Shown here one piece after another: positions 8,435 to 17,632 of a stretch of DNA of 64,000 bases (positions are counted from its first letter, which is position 1; the number at the start of each line of letters is the position of its first letter). This DNA is from Fidelibacterota bacterium (GTDB lineage Bacteria > Fidelibacterota > UBA8477 > JABMPR01), in contig JAERTH010000026.1 in assembly GCA_016844955.1 (NCBI GenBank), forward strand, positions 17,605-81,604, given 5' to 3'. Position numbers and translations under genes: made by a program. The notes under the pieces are model-generated. The model made no database searches. It had not been told where the DNA came from and was given only the letters and a program-made list of their open reading frames with translations.

Positions 8435-9694
8435 ATGTTGAAAGAAATAATCATACCTGATCTTGGGGAAGGCATTGACACCGTTGAAGTAGGGGAGATC
8501 AATGTCAAACCAGGTGACCATATTGATGTAGGTGATATCCTTGTGCTTCTGGAAAGCGACAAAGCCTCCATGGAGATTGAAGCAGAATTTGCTGGAACCA
8601 TAAAGGACATCCGTGTTACAACCGGCTCTGAAGTAAGCACCAATACCATTCTGGCCACAGTTGAAGCCGATGAAGAGGAAGCAGCCGAACCAGAGGCCAC
8701 TGAACTTGAACCAGAAGCCAAGACCGAGCCGGAAGCAGCCCCTCAACCTCCGGTTGAAGAGGAATTGCCCAAAGCCCCCATTGAAGTGCCTGTGACCAAA
8801 CGGAAAATTGTGGCCGCCAGTCCATCTGTGCGTCGATTTGCCCGAGAGCTAGGTGCTGATCTGAGTCAGGTGCCTGGAAGTGGTCCCAAGGGCCGTGTCT
8901 TAAAGGAAGATGTTCAGAATTATATCAAGGGTCGTCTCAGTGATGCTCCGGCTGGTGTCCCAGTTCGATCTGCACAACCTGAAATTGATTTCAGTCAATG
9001 GGGTGAGATCGAAAAGGTTCATCTGAGTAAAATTCGTCGTGCTACTGCTGTGAATCTGCAAAATGCCTGGCAAACTATCCCGCATGTGACCCAGCATGAT
9101 GAAACCGATATTACTGATCTTGAAGCATTCCGACAGGTTTATAAGCATGCCGCTGCCAAGGAAGGAGGCAAACTTTCAATCCTGCCTTTCATCATGAAAG
9201 CCGTGGCCAACGCACTCCTGGAATTTCCAGACTTTAATAGTTCTCTGGATGCCCGAGGCGAAAATCTTATTCACAAAAAATATATCCATATTGGAATTGC
9301 AGTAGATACGCCAAACGGTCTCGTTGTGCCTGTTATCAAGGATGTGGACAAAAAGAACCTGGTTGAGCTGGCTGTGGAACTGGTTGACTTGAGCACCCGT
9401 ACGCGTGAGCGTAAGATTAAACCAGCTGAACTTGTGGGAGCGACTTTTTCAATCTCCAGTTTGGGTGGTATCAGCGGAACAGGTTTTTCACCTATTGTTA
9501 ATCCACCACAGGTAGCCATTATGGGGGTATCAAGATCCAAGATGATGCCCGAGTATGATGGCTCACAATTTATTCCACGGCTCATGCTGCCATTTTCGCT
9601 TTCCTATGACCATCGCGTGATTGATGGAGCAGCAGCAGCCAGATTTACAAAATTCATCGCTGAAGAATTGAAAGCGATCAAAAATCTATTTTAG
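8435..9694 (+). CDS. aceF: Dihydrolipoamide acetyltransferase (PDH E2)
   Basis: The 419-residue E2 has one N-terminal lipoyl domain (about residues 1-76), with the lipoylated lysine in ESDKAS (Lys43). An acidic Glu/Pro/Ala linker follows (about 77-115), then a peripheral subunit-binding domain (about 124-165, SPSVRRFARELG with GPKGRVLKEDV), and the acetyltransferase core (about 190-419) with the catalytic DHRVIDG motif (His393). It passes acetyl groups from E1 to CoA. The ATG at 8435 fits the MLKEIIIPDLGEG lipoyl start; an in-frame TTG at 8417 is less likely. With one lipoyl domain it is shorter than the three-lipoyl enterobacterial enzyme. It is followed after 15 bases by lpd. Confidence 0.97.
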   Translation: MLKEIIIPDLGEGIDTVEVGEINVKPGDHIDVGDILVLLESDKASMEIEAEFAGTIKDIRVTTGSEVSTNTILATVEADEEEAAEPEATELEPEAKTEPEAAPQPPVEEELPKAPIEVPVTKRKIVAASPSVRRFARELGADLSQVPGSGPKGRVLKEDVQNYIKGRLSDAPAGVPVRSAQPEIDFSQWGEIEKVHLSKIRRATAVNLQNAWQTIPHVTQHDETDITDLEAFRQVYKHAAAKEGGKLSILPFIMKAVANALLEFPDFNSSLDARGENLIHKKYIHIGIAVDTPNGLVVPVIKDVDKKNLVELAVELVDLSTRTRERKIKPAELVGATFSISSLGGISGTGFSPIVNPPQVAIMGVSRSKMMPEYDGSQFIPRLMLPFSLSYDHRVIDGAAAARFTKFIAEELKAIKNLF

Positions 9695-9709
9695 TTTCAG
9701 GAGTTATAT

Positions 9710-11125
9710 ATGTCTCAAACACTACATGCTGATGTAGTTGTCCTCGGTGCTGGTCCTGGAGGATATGCTGCCGCATTCCGTGCAGCTGATCTGGGTAAAA
9801 GTGTGATTCTCATCGACAAGGGTCAAACCTTGGGTGGGGTCTGTTTAAATCGGGGATGTATCCCATCTAAGGCTTTGCTTCACCTGGCTCGTGTGAAATC
9901 TGAGAGTTCTGAAGTTGAGCAATTTGGCTTGACCTTTCAAGAGCCCCAGTGGGATCTGGAGAAAGTGAAGCAATGGAAAGACAAGCGCGTTGTTGGGCGA
10001 TTGACCAAAGGTATCGCTGCCCTGGCTAAGGCTCGCAAAGTGCAGGTCCTGACTGGATCAGGTGTTTTTACCTCGTCTGGCAGTCTTGAGGTTACTCAGG
10101 CAGATGGTGTGGTTGAAGTTACCTACACTGATGTGATTATTGCCGTTGGATCACATCCCACGAAAATCCCCAGCTTCCCTGAAGACCCACGGATCATGAA
10201 TTCTACGGGTGCCCTGGAATTGGATGGTGTGCCAGAAGAGTTGCTCATCATCGGTGGAGGATATATAGGTCTGGAAATGGGTACCATATACTCAGCTCTG
10301 GGTTCCAATATCACCGTAGTTGAATTCATGCCCAACCTGCTTCCTGGCGCTGATCCTGATGTGGTTAAACCACTTGAACAACGCTTGAAGAAGGATTTCA
10401 AATCCATCCGCACTGGAACCAAGGTTCAGGGTATTACCCCCCACGATGATCATCTTGAAGTGAGCATTGAAGGCAAGAAAAGTGTGGAGAAGTTAAAGGT
10501 GGACAAGGTCCTGGTTGCAGTCGGTCGCCGACCCAACACCCATGGTTCCGGATTTGAAAATATTGGTATTGATATTGATGAACGAGGTTTCATTAAGGTA
10601 GATGAACACCGTCAAACCAATATTCCACATGTCTACGCTATCGGCGATATCACCGGTGATCCCATGCTGGCACACAAGGCCACTTATGAAGGCAAGGTCG
10701 CGGCAGAATACATCTGCGGAGAGCCAGCCGCTTATGATGTGAAAGTTATTCCTGCCGTTATTTTTACTGATCCCGAAATTGCCTGGGCCGGTCTCACTGA
10801 GACACAGGCCAAGGAGCAGGGTGTGGAATATGACAAGGGTGTCTTTCCCTGGTCTGCCAGTGGTCGCGCTCTGGCCCTGGGGCGTACTGAAGGATTTTCC
10901 AAAGCTCTTTTTGATAAGGAAAGTGGCAAACTCATTGGAATGAGTATTGTGGGTACCAATGCTGGTGATCTCATTGCTGAGGCGGTTCTGGCCATGGAAA
11001 TGGGTGCAGACGCCGAGGACATTTCCCTGATCATTCATCCCCATCCCAGTTTGTCCGAGTCTGTTGGTAACGCGGCTGAAATTGTAGCCGGCAGCATCAC
11101 AGATTTATTCGCACCCAAGAACTGA
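9710..11125 (+). CDS. lpdA: Dihydrolipoamide dehydrogenase (E3)
   Basis: The 471-residue flavoprotein reoxidises dihydrolipoamide on E2 with NAD+. It has an N-terminal FAD motif (VVLGAGPGGYAAA), the redox disulfide GGVCLNRGCIPSKA (Cys45/Cys50), a central NAD-binding motif (IIGGGYIGLEMG), a second FAD motif (VYAIGDITG) and the C-terminal catalytic HPHPSLSE of the dimerisation domain. Length is typical. AGGAG precedes the ATG. It closes the complex encoded with aceE and aceF. Confidence 0.97.
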   Translation: MSQTLHADVVVLGAGPGGYAAAFRAADLGKSVILIDKGQTLGGVCLNRGCIPSKALLHLARVKSESSEVEQFGLTFQEPQWDLEKVKQWKDKRVVGRLTKGIAALAKARKVQVLTGSGVFTSSGSLEVTQADGVVEVTYTDVIIAVGSHPTKIPSFPEDPRIMNSTGALELDGVPEELLIIGGGYIGLEMGTIYSALGSNITVVEFMPNLLPGADPDVVKPLEQRLKKDFKSIRTGTKVQGITPHDDHLEVSIEGKKSVEKLKVDKVLVAVGRRPNTHGSGFENIGIDIDERGFIKVDEHRQTNIPHVYAIGDITGDPMLAHKATYEGKVAAEYICGEPAAYDVKVIPAVIFTDPEIAWAGLTETQAKEQGVEYDKGVFPWSASGRALALGRTEGFSKALFDKESGKLIGMSIVGTNAGDLIAEAVLAMEMGADAEDISLIIHPHPSLSESVGNAAEIVAGSITDLFAPKN

Positions 11126-11131
11126 TAGTCC

Positions 11132-11794
11132 GTGGGGGATAAAACAAAAATACGGATTATTGATGTAGAGAGTTGGGATCGTAAGGAACAGTTCAATTTT
11201 TTCCTGGAGTATGATAACCCCTTTTTTGGACTCACTCAAAATATCGATGTAACGCGCTTACTGGAATATACCCGTTTGAAGGGGCATTCCTTTTTTGCTG
11301 CCTATCTATATATCTCACAGCTCATGGTTAATAAAATCCCGGAATTTCGATATCGTTTGAGCGATGGGAAACTCCTGGATTATCCAATTGTCTCTGCTGG
11401 TTCTACGATTCTGAAGAAGAACAATGTATTTACTTTTTGCTATTTCGAGTATATGGATTCCTTTCCCGCTTTCGAGGCACATGTGTTGGCGCAAATCGAG
11501 GCATGCAGTCATCCTGAATCAAAATTATTGGATCATGATCATGATCTGGCTCAGATTCACTACTCCGTGATACCCTGGGTCCATTTTACAGGACTGACAC
11601 ACCCCCGTAACTATGGTACTGATGATAGTATTCCGAAAATTGTTTTTGGAAAATATTCCATTCAAAATGGCGTGGCAAATTTGCCCGTTTCCGTTGAAGC
11701 GCATCATTCCCTTATGGACGGATTTCACATGGGACAGTATTTTGAAGGCTTTCAGAAATGTGCTAACTTTCCCGACCAATTTCTAGAGGGTTAG
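11132..11794 (+). CDS. Chloramphenicol acetyltransferase-family protein
   Basis: The 220-residue protein has the length and pattern of the type A CAT family, including the catalytic EAHHSLMDGFHMG motif near residue 190, where the second His is the general base. Trimeric CAT enzymes share the acyltransferase fold of E2 subunits. Many family members in environmental bacteria do not inactivate chloramphenicol, so the substrate is unknown. It starts at a GTG six bases after lpd and is followed after two bases by a GNAT gene, so all are likely on the PDH transcript. The GTG start is supported only by position. Confidence 0.8.
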   Translation: MGDKTKIRIIDVESWDRKEQFNFFLEYDNPFFGLTQNIDVTRLLEYTRLKGHSFFAAYLYISQLMVNKIPEFRYRLSDGKLLDYPIVSAGSTILKKNNVFTFCYFEYMDSFPAFEAHVLAQIEACSHPESKLLDHDHDLAQIHYSVIPWVHFTGLTHPRNYGTDDSIPKIVFGKYSIQNGVANLPVSVEAHHSLMDGFHMGQYFEGFQKCANFPDQFLEG

Positions 11795-11796
11795 GG

Positions 11797-12252
11797 ATGC
11801 AATATCAAATCATTAAGTATGGAACTGATGCATATACCGCATCATTGAATCTGAGGCATGAAACACTGAGAGTTCCCTTGGGGATGGATTTGTTTGATGG
11901 ATCTTATGATGATCTCAGTAACGAAGCACGCTACTTTCATTTCGGCGCTTTCAGTGATGATGGAGAGTTGTTGGCCAGTGTGCTGGGTATTCCAACTTCC
12001 ACCAAGGAAGTGCGTATCAAGCAGATGGTTGTTTCTAAAACATTACAAAATCAAGGTGTGGGCAAACGACTCTTTATGGCTTTTGAAGCTTTTTTGCTAA
12101 ATCTGGGTTTCAAGGAATTTATTCTCCATGCTCGCATGACTGCCCATGGGTTCTATCTCAATATGGGGTATCAGATTTTGGGGGATAAGTTTCAAGAGGT
12201 TGGTCTTGATCACTACAAGATGCGGAAAACATTTTTCCCATCCAGTGATTAA
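11797..12252 (+). CDS. GNAT-family N-acetyltransferase
   Basis: The 151-residue protein has the GNAT core: an acidic strand (LASVLGIPT), then KQMVVSKTLQNQGVGKRLF, in which Q-x-x-G-V-G-K is the acetyl-CoA pyrophosphate-binding loop, followed by the C-terminal HARMTAHGFYLNMGYQ strand-helix found in ElaA-like members. It begins two bases after the CAT-like gene, with GAGGGTTAGGG before the ATG. The acceptor substrate is unknown. Confidence 0.85.
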   Translation: MQYQIIKYGTDAYTASLNLRHETLRVPLGMDLFDGSYDDLSNEARYFHFGAFSDDGELLASVLGIPTSTKEVRIKQMVVSKTLQNQGVGKRLFMAFEAFLLNLGFKEFILHARMTAHGFYLNMGYQILGDKFQEVGLDHYKMRKTFFPSSD

Positions 12253-12405
12253 GAAACCAGTGACACCAACCAAGCAGTTTCACCACAATCTAAAATGCTC
12301 TGAGTTGAGGAACTGCTGCAGATCCCCGGAAATCCTATCAACAAACTGAAGAAATTCAGTTTCATCCTGGCTAAGATAAAACGTCTCTATCCGTCCTTTC
12401 CAGAA

Positions 12406-12936
12406 TTGAATGGCTTCAATGTCCTGGAACTGGAACCCGGTTCAAATCATGAATTGCTCAGGTTCTTACATGAATCCACTTCGATCAAGTCTGTTCAGGG
12501 AGTGGGATTGACCAGGTCCTCCTGGTGGAGCAGGCTATTCCTTTCTAAAGGGAGTGAGCACGTTTTGAATGCCCCAATTTTGCCTGCACTGCGAACTATG
12601 GAAACAGAGAGTATGGATCTTATCTATTCCCGTCATGTCTTGGAACAACACAGTATTGAAGCAAGAATTCTACTACAGCATCCAGGCTTCAAATCGGCCA
12701 TTCGGAATAACCAGTTTGATGATCTGCCAGAATCATTCCCAGCATCCAGGCGCAATATTCAAGCTGTGTTCAAGGAGTGCCAGCGTATTTTGAAACCAAG
12801 TGGTGCAAGTATCGTTCAGGTTGCCAAAAAGAAATATGGGGTGCTTTCAGAAGCCACATTGCAGGCGTATGAACCCAGGGAATTACAAGTTGCTAATATT
12901 GGAAGGTACTCGGAACTGATCATGCTGGTGAAATAG
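12406..12936 (+). CDS. Methyltransferase-like protein, probably 5'-truncated or decayed
   Basis: The 176 residues read from a TTG carry a weak class I SAM-methyltransferase pattern: VLELEPGSN in place of the VLELGPG SAM-binding loop, MDLIYSRHVLEQ as the motif after strand 4, and CQRILKPSGASIVQVAKK as the strand-5 region. The same frame stays open and protein-like back to 12304 (KIKRLYPSFPELNG and upstream), where a TGA at 12301-12303 follows an ATG-CTC. No ATG or GTG exists between that stop and 12406. This suggests a nonsense mutation near the original start, so the gene may be inactive. It ends 14 bases from the convergent UPF0316 gene. Confidence 0.55.
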   Translation: MNGFNVLELEPGSNHELLRFLHESTSIKSVQGVGLTRSSWWSRLFLSKGSEHVLNAPILPALRTMETESMDLIYSRHVLEQHSIEARILLQHPGFKSAIRNNQFDDLPESFPASRRNIQAVFKECQRILKPSGASIVQVAKKKYGVLSEATLQAYEPRELQVANIGRYSELIMLVK

Positions 12937-12950
12937 TAGTCGTTTCCAGG

Positions 12951-13553
12951 TTATTTTCCCTTTCGCAGCGGAAAGAATCTAGATGGCCGGCCCCGCTTGG
13001 CACTGCGCCTTTTGGGTGAGACCGGGAAGGTTCCTTCGGAGACTTTCTTCACATCTTCAATGGAATAAAATGCTTTGGGGTTATACTGTTTCACATGGCC
13101 GATAATATTTTTCAGGTCTTTTCGTTCAATTATGCTGTAGAGGATTTTGACGGGTCCTTTTGCTCCTTCTGCATCAAATGATGTGATGCCAAATCCTTCT
13201 TCCCTGAAGAATGCCAGCAATTCATCCGCATTGCTTTGGGTAATGATTCTAAGTGCGACCTTCCCGATGTAAAGGTGGCGTTCAATAGCAATTCCCACAT
13301 AGTTTCCGGCTGCAAAACCGGCTGCATAAAATACATAATAAAAGGGTGAGTCGAGATTTTTCATGATACTGGAAATCACAAGCATCCAGATAAACACCTC
13401 AAAGAAGCCCAGGAGGGCAGCCAGGGTTTGAACCCCGCGGGCCACAAAAAGTATGCGGATGGTACCAAGGCTGACATCCAGAATGCGAGCGAGGAAAATT
13501 AAAACGGGGAGAACCAGATAGGCAAACCACCATATCTCAAGCCACTGTTCCAT
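12951..13553 (-). CDS. UPF0316 (DUF5698/DUF2179) membrane protein
   Basis: The 200-residue protein has three hydrophobic segments (about residues 8-28, 40-62 and 68-88) containing the family's LDVSLGTIRI and EVFIWMLVISSIMKN patterns. A cytoplasmic DUF2179-type domain (about 100-175) follows, with GITSFDAEGAKGPVKILYSII and a KAFYSIEDV end, then a basic tail. The physiological role of this family is not established. It lies 27 bases downstream of the phosphodiester-glycosidase gene on the same strand and is probably co-transcribed with it. Confidence 0.85.
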   Translation of the reverse strand: MEQWLEIWWFAYLVLPVLIFLARILDVSLGTIRILFVARGVQTLAALLGFFEVFIWMLVISSIMKNLDSPFYYVFYAAGFAAGNYVGIAIERHLYIGKVALRIITQSNADELLAFFREEGFGITSFDAEGAKGPVKILYSIIERKDLKNIIGHVKQYNPKAFYSIEDVKKVSEGTFPVSPKRRSAKRGRPSRFFPLRKGK

Positions 13554-13580
13554 GTTGCGTTCCTTCTTCGGATCCGTTCA

Positions 13581-16049
13581 CTATTTTACCAGCAAACACT
13601 TGCCCGCAATCACATGCTGGGCCATGCTGGCACGAAAGAAATAAATGCCACTTGGAAGCTTGTCAGCATTCCAGGTCATGGTATGGTTTCCAGGTACTGC
13701 TGCATGAGATAGACTGTCAATTTTACGTCCATCAAGGCTATACAGATGCAGGGTCAGAAGACCAGTCTCCTTGATATTAAAGCGAAAATTTGTGCTGGAA
13801 TTAAAGGGGTTAGGATAGTTGTCTTCCAACTGGAAGGCGATGGGCGTACTCTGGTTAGGCCTTTCAATAGAGGAAGTCACAAAAGTGGCTTTTAGGTCAT
13901 CGATGTAAATCGTACCGCTATCCTTATTGTTGTCATCTGTTTCAGCCAGATAGATTTTGGTCCAGGTGATGGGAAAGCTGAGCACTGCGGTGGAATTGCC
14001 CCAATGCGGCTCTGCATCTTCAAGGGCTACCTCGAGCTCTCGCCATTCATCATTCCAGTTAATCCCAGGAGCAGCAGCGGTGAAATTAACCAGGAATTTT
14101 TCATTTGAAGCGTTCTTAAATTCACCTCTGATCCAATGCGCCGAATTGTCACCATAGACCTGGATAGAAACAGATTCAGGTGTGCCGGATACTGGGATAT
14201 TACAATCCAGGTAGAGCACACTGACCCCTCCGGTAGTCAGGCTATAGTCCAGTCTTCCCGAGGTAGGCGGAGAGACGAATTGAATCGCATCAGACACGAG
14301 ACTGCAGGAAGCCAAATTGATAACTGCTCCGCTCAAGCTATAGTTGGAAACACTGCTAAAATCGTCAATAGTTACTGAGTTAGCACTACCCACAGTGAGA
14401 GGAACTGAAGCCGATATGGACCGGAAACTTGCCTGGATTAACCCTTCGCCTTGATTTTCTGCAGCTACCAATCCTGAAACAGAGATGGTTCCCAATTCTG
14501 GGGTGATGGACCATTCATAAGAATCGGCATCCAGATTAAGGATATGATTCAGATTGTCGCGGGCGATGGCTATCATTTGTTGCGTTTCATTCACTTCAAG
14601 TACAATGGGGTTTGGTTGTAGAGTCAAGGTAGCGATATCCGTAACATTGATAAATACTGAATCAACAATCTCATCAAGATTTACCCAGATATAGCCTGAG
14701 CCTATGGCTTCAGAAGCTGTGAATAAACCTGTAGTGGAAATACTCCCGATCTGGTCATCACAATCCCAGGCAAGGTTTTCCTGAGGTACGGCCACTGGAT
14801 TGTAAAATGAATCGGTTCCAGTCACCGCGAATTGCAGGCTCGATTCCACCGGAGTAAAGGTTTCCTCCCAGGGAAGATTGATAAAGGCCAGTGATTGAAC
14901 TGGGGCTTTCGAAATTACCATTAGCGCATTGGCCACTGATCTTTCACCACCTGCATCTGATGGGCTGTTGGCGATATCTCCACGGACCACCATGGTCGTG
15001 GAACCGCCACCATCCAGATTGACTGCCTGATAAATTCCCCAGTCCAGCATATAATCAGCCAGCTCGAAAAGACTCATTCCCACACTGAAGCCGGGTTGTC
15101 TGCCATCCACAGTCATGAGGAAAACCTTAGAACTGTCCTGCGTAAAGCCTACAGCCGTACGAGGGTGACGGTCGTGAGTAAAGCTATAGCCTACAGATTC
15201 CTCCTCATATTCAACGCTTCTGACGCCATTTCGAATCAGGCGGGGGGTGCCTCCGACCATTTCCTTGATCGGCTCGGAGCCAGGAGCAAGATTCAGTTCA
15301 ATCGTAATTGTATCACCTACAAATATGGATTCATTGATGAAGTCCCTGGCAAGACCATGGCCTGACAACACGGCACCGCCGGTGAGGGGAATGGGGGAAT
15401 TTCCGTGACCGGCAGCATGAATACTGTCTTTCGAAACCACGACGGCACGCAAGGGGAGGTTTACCATCTCAGGAGCCTCCAGATATTGCACAGTGACTTC
15501 AGCGCCCCAGATGTTTGTACCTGTTCGGTTTCCCATATAATGGTTATAGATGATGAGCATATTCTCGTTGCGTACCTGGTTGACACCAGAAATGGCAATA
15601 CTACTGGTATCATCTTTGGTAAGGAGTCCGCTGAAGGTCATAATATCTGTTAGGGGCGATTTGTCTTGCGTAAGCCCGAAGACAGAGCGTGGATATGGTC
15701 CTCGCAGCAGAGTCCCTTTGGAAACCTGGGCACCGATGGTCACTCCTCCAGTGGCATAAAAATCCCCGTTAATCGCTCCAATAACTGTATGTCCTGCCTG
15801 GGTTGATCTCGCAGCCATGGAGGAGGTCGTTTCATATCCGGCCACCAGATTGTCCGCTTTTACTGTCTCAAGTGTATTCAGGGTGTCAGATAGGTCAACT
15901 TCGAGAATTTGGATATGCCAGGGTCCCCCGGTCAAATATGCATGGTGGTGGATGATACCCGGTCCCACAGGGGTGCTGGTCAGGGTATCTGATTGAGCTA
16001 TATCAAAGATGAACAGGCAGGTGAACAATAGGGGAAGTAGTGTGCGCAT
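13581..16049 (-). CDS. Secreted phosphodiester glycosidase (NAGPA domain) with sorting domain
   Basis: The 822-residue secreted protein (signal peptide about 1-20) has a NAGPA/phosphodiester-glycosidase domain over roughly residues 70-390, identified by AINGDFYATGG, RTAVGFTQD, MTVDGRQPGFSVG and the signature VNLDGGGSTTMV. This family removes GlcNAc from phosphodiester-linked glycans and is often linked to exopolysaccharide turnover. Ig-like/Big-2 domains (about 395-560) and a carbohydrate-binding-like beta-sandwich (about 565-725) follow. A C-terminal sorting domain begins with NYPNPFNSST and ends at KCLLVK. It is probably exported to the cell surface. It heads a short minus-strand operon with the UPF0316 gene. 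Confidence 0.88.
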   Translation of the reverse strand: MRTLLPLLFTCLFIFDIAQSDTLTSTPVGPGIIHHHAYLTGGPWHIQILEVDLSDTLNTLETVKADNLVAGYETTSSMAARSTQAGHTVIGAINGDFYATGGVTIGAQVSKGTLLRGPYPRSVFGLTQDKSPLTDIMTFSGLLTKDDTSSIAISGVNQVRNENMLIIYNHYMGNRTGTNIWGAEVTVQYLEAPEMVNLPLRAVVVSKDSIHAAGHGNSPIPLTGGAVLSGHGLARDFINESIFVGDTITIELNLAPGSEPIKEMVGGTPRLIRNGVRSVEYEEESVGYSFTHDRHPRTAVGFTQDSSKVFLMTVDGRQPGFSVGMSLFELADYMLDWGIYQAVNLDGGGSTTMVVRGDIANSPSDAGGERSVANALMVISKAPVQSLAFINLPWEETFTPVESSLQFAVTGTDSFYNPVAVPQENLAWDCDDQIGSISTTGLFTASEAIGSGYIWVNLDEIVDSVFINVTDIATLTLQPNPIVLEVNETQQMIAIARDNLNHILNLDADSYEWSITPELGTISVSGLVAAENQGEGLIQASFRSISASVPLTVGSANSVTIDDFSSVSNYSLSGAVINLASCSLVSDAIQFVSPPTSGRLDYSLTTGGVSVLYLDCNIPVSGTPESVSIQVYGDNSAHWIRGEFKNASNEKFLVNFTAAAPGINWNDEWRELEVALEDAEPHWGNSTAVLSFPITWTKIYLAETDDNNKDSGTIYIDDLKATFVTSSIERPNQSTPIAFQLEDNYPNPFNSSTNFRFNIKETGLLTLHLYSLDGRKIDSLSHAAVPGNHTMTWNADKLPSGIYFFRASMAQHVIAGKCLLVK

Positions 16050-16476
16050 ATGAACTCCTAGTTATGTACGAATATAGCACTGAATGACTCCGGCCTGCAG
16101 TAGTTTGTTAATAAAATTCACAAATTAAAACGGGAAAAATCAGGCCTAGAAATCAGGAGTAGATCGAGACCTGAGGTGGGGTGCATACCATATAAACATG
16201 ACAGAAAATATCATAAAGAATCAACAAACACAACGGGTTACAAAAAAAATAGCACGTAGAAAATTCAGCATTTGTAACTACCGATTATGACATTATATTC
16301 TTTACGCAATTACTGAGAAAAATGAACTATACAAGACAAATTCTATCACGTTTGATGCTATGTTAGTTGCATGGCACAATAGGTGTGTTTGTCTCGGGCG
16401 TTGCGGTTTAACCGAAATATTGTAGTCCTTTTGAAAATAGCCATTGGCGATAACGATAGTCGGAAAGGGTAAATGA
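16050..16476. other. Divergent intergenic region before the hydrogenase operon
   Basis: The 427-bp AT-rich spacer separates divergently transcribed genes. It must contain the hydrogenase promoter and the promoter of the phosphodiester-glycosidase gene. A sigma-70-like pair is noted at 16272-16299. A TGGCAC at 16372-16377 has only GTGT at the -12 spacing, so it is not called. No protein-coding frame was recognised. Confidence 0.5.
16272..16299 (+). promoter_or_regulatory. Possible sigma-70 type promoter for hydrogenase operon
   Basis: TTGTAA (16272-16277) and TATATT (16294-16299) are separated by 16 bases. Transcription would begin about 170 bases before the hydrogenase ATG. The match is modest and such pairs are common in AT-rich DNA. 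Confidence 0.25.
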
Positions 16477-17622
16477 ATGGGAACAGAACTAAAATCCAAT
16501 GAAGTATTGGACATGTCCTACTCAAAGGAGCTTGAAGCTCAAGGAGTAAGCCGTCGAAATTTTCTTAAATTTTGTACTGCCATAACTGCTGCAATGGGTC
16601 TGCCTGCAACTATGGTGGCACGAGTTGCGGATACAATAGCGAGTCCCACGAGGACTCCAGTCATCTGGTTACATTTTCAGGAATGTACGGGTTGTACTGA
16701 ATCCCTACTCCGGGCAACGCATCCCACTGTCGAAGAACTCGTCCTGGATATGATCTCTCTGGACTACTCAGAAACGCTGTGCGCAGCGGCCGGTCATCAG
16801 GTTGAAAAATCTCTCAATGATTCTGCCACGCTCAACGAGGGTAAATACATCCTCGTCGTAGAGGGCTCAATTCCTGTTAATGAAGATGGAATTTATTGCA
16901 AAATTGCAGATAGAACCGCCCTTGATATTTTGAAAGATTACGGTTCAAGAGCTGCCGCCATCGTGGCCATCGGTTCCTGTGCGTCCTGGGGTGGTGTACA
17001 ATCATCCAGCCCAAACCCCACTGGTGCGACTGGTGTGCATGAGATCATAAAAGACAAGCCAGTGATCAACCTCCCCGGTTGTCCGGCCAGTCCCTACAAT
17101 CTGCTCTCTACGGTACTCTATTATCTGACCCTTGGAAAGCTTCCCCAACTGGATAGCAAGAATCGTCCAAAATTTGCATATGGCCGCTTGATTCATGAAC
17201 ATTGTGAACGTCGTCCACATTTTGATGCTGGTCGTTTTGCACTGCAGTTTGGCGATGATGGTCACAGAGAGGGTTATTGTCTGTATAAATTAGGCTGTAA
17301 AGGACCAGAGACTTACAACAACTGTTCTTCCATTCTTTTTGGGGATGTGGGTTCCGGTGCCTGGCCTGTTGGAACCGGACACCCCTGCTTTGGGTGCTCT
17401 GAAGAAGGCGTAGGGTTCACAAAATTTATTCATGAACAATCCGACGTATTCACCGATTCACCACCTGCTTCCTATGCAGGAATCTCAGGTGAAAAAGCTG
17501 GAGGCATTACCGTTGGTGGTGCTGCAGTAGCTGGTGCAGTTGGTGGTGTCATACTGGGTGCCAGTGCCATGGCTGCGAAAAAGATGAAAGCCGAAGAAAC
17601 TGCCCCGGAATCAGACGCATAA
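16477..17622 (+). CDS. hybO: [NiFe] uptake hydrogenase small subunit (HybO type)
   Basis: The 381-residue FeS subunit carries electrons from the NiFe site of the large subunit. It has a twin-arginine signal (SRRNFLK, Arg26-Arg27) for Tat export and the cluster-binding Cys motifs ECTGC (Cys70, Cys73), GSCASWGG, LPGCPASPYN, HCERRPHF, CKGPETYNNC and GHPCFGCSEEG, covering the proximal, medial and distal clusters. A C-terminal hydrophobic Gly/Ala helix (about 340-370) would anchor it in the membrane. It heads an operon in the order HybO, HybA, HybB, HybC, HybD, typical of membrane-bound group 1 H2 uptake. AAAGGG precedes the ATG. Confidence 0.95.
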   Translation: MGTELKSNEVLDMSYSKELEAQGVSRRNFLKFCTAITAAMGLPATMVARVADTIASPTRTPVIWLHFQECTGCTESLLRATHPTVEELVLDMISLDYSETLCAAAGHQVEKSLNDSATLNEGKYILVVEGSIPVNEDGIYCKIADRTALDILKDYGSRAAAIVAIGSCASWGGVQSSSPNPTGATGVHEIIKDKPVINLPGCPASPYNLLSTVLYYLTLGKLPQLDSKNRPKFAYGRLIHEHCERRPHFDAGRFALQFGDDGHREGYCLYKLGCKGPETYNNCSSILFGDVGSGAWPVGTGHPCFGCSEEGVGFTKFIHEQSDVFTDSPPASYAGISGEKAGGITVGGAAVAGAVGGVILGASAMAAKKMKAEETAPESDA

Positions 17623-17632
17623 GGAGTTGATG

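Noticed and set aside
11132..11794. CAT-like gene as a chloramphenicol resistance determinant
   Set aside because: Catalytic motif alone does not define the substrate; there is no mobile element or resistance context, and the gene sits in a housekeeping operon.
16372..16386. TGGCAC upstream of the hydrogenase operon as a sigma-54 -24 element
   Set aside because: The correctly spaced -12 position reads GTGT rather than TTGC, so it is too weak to call.
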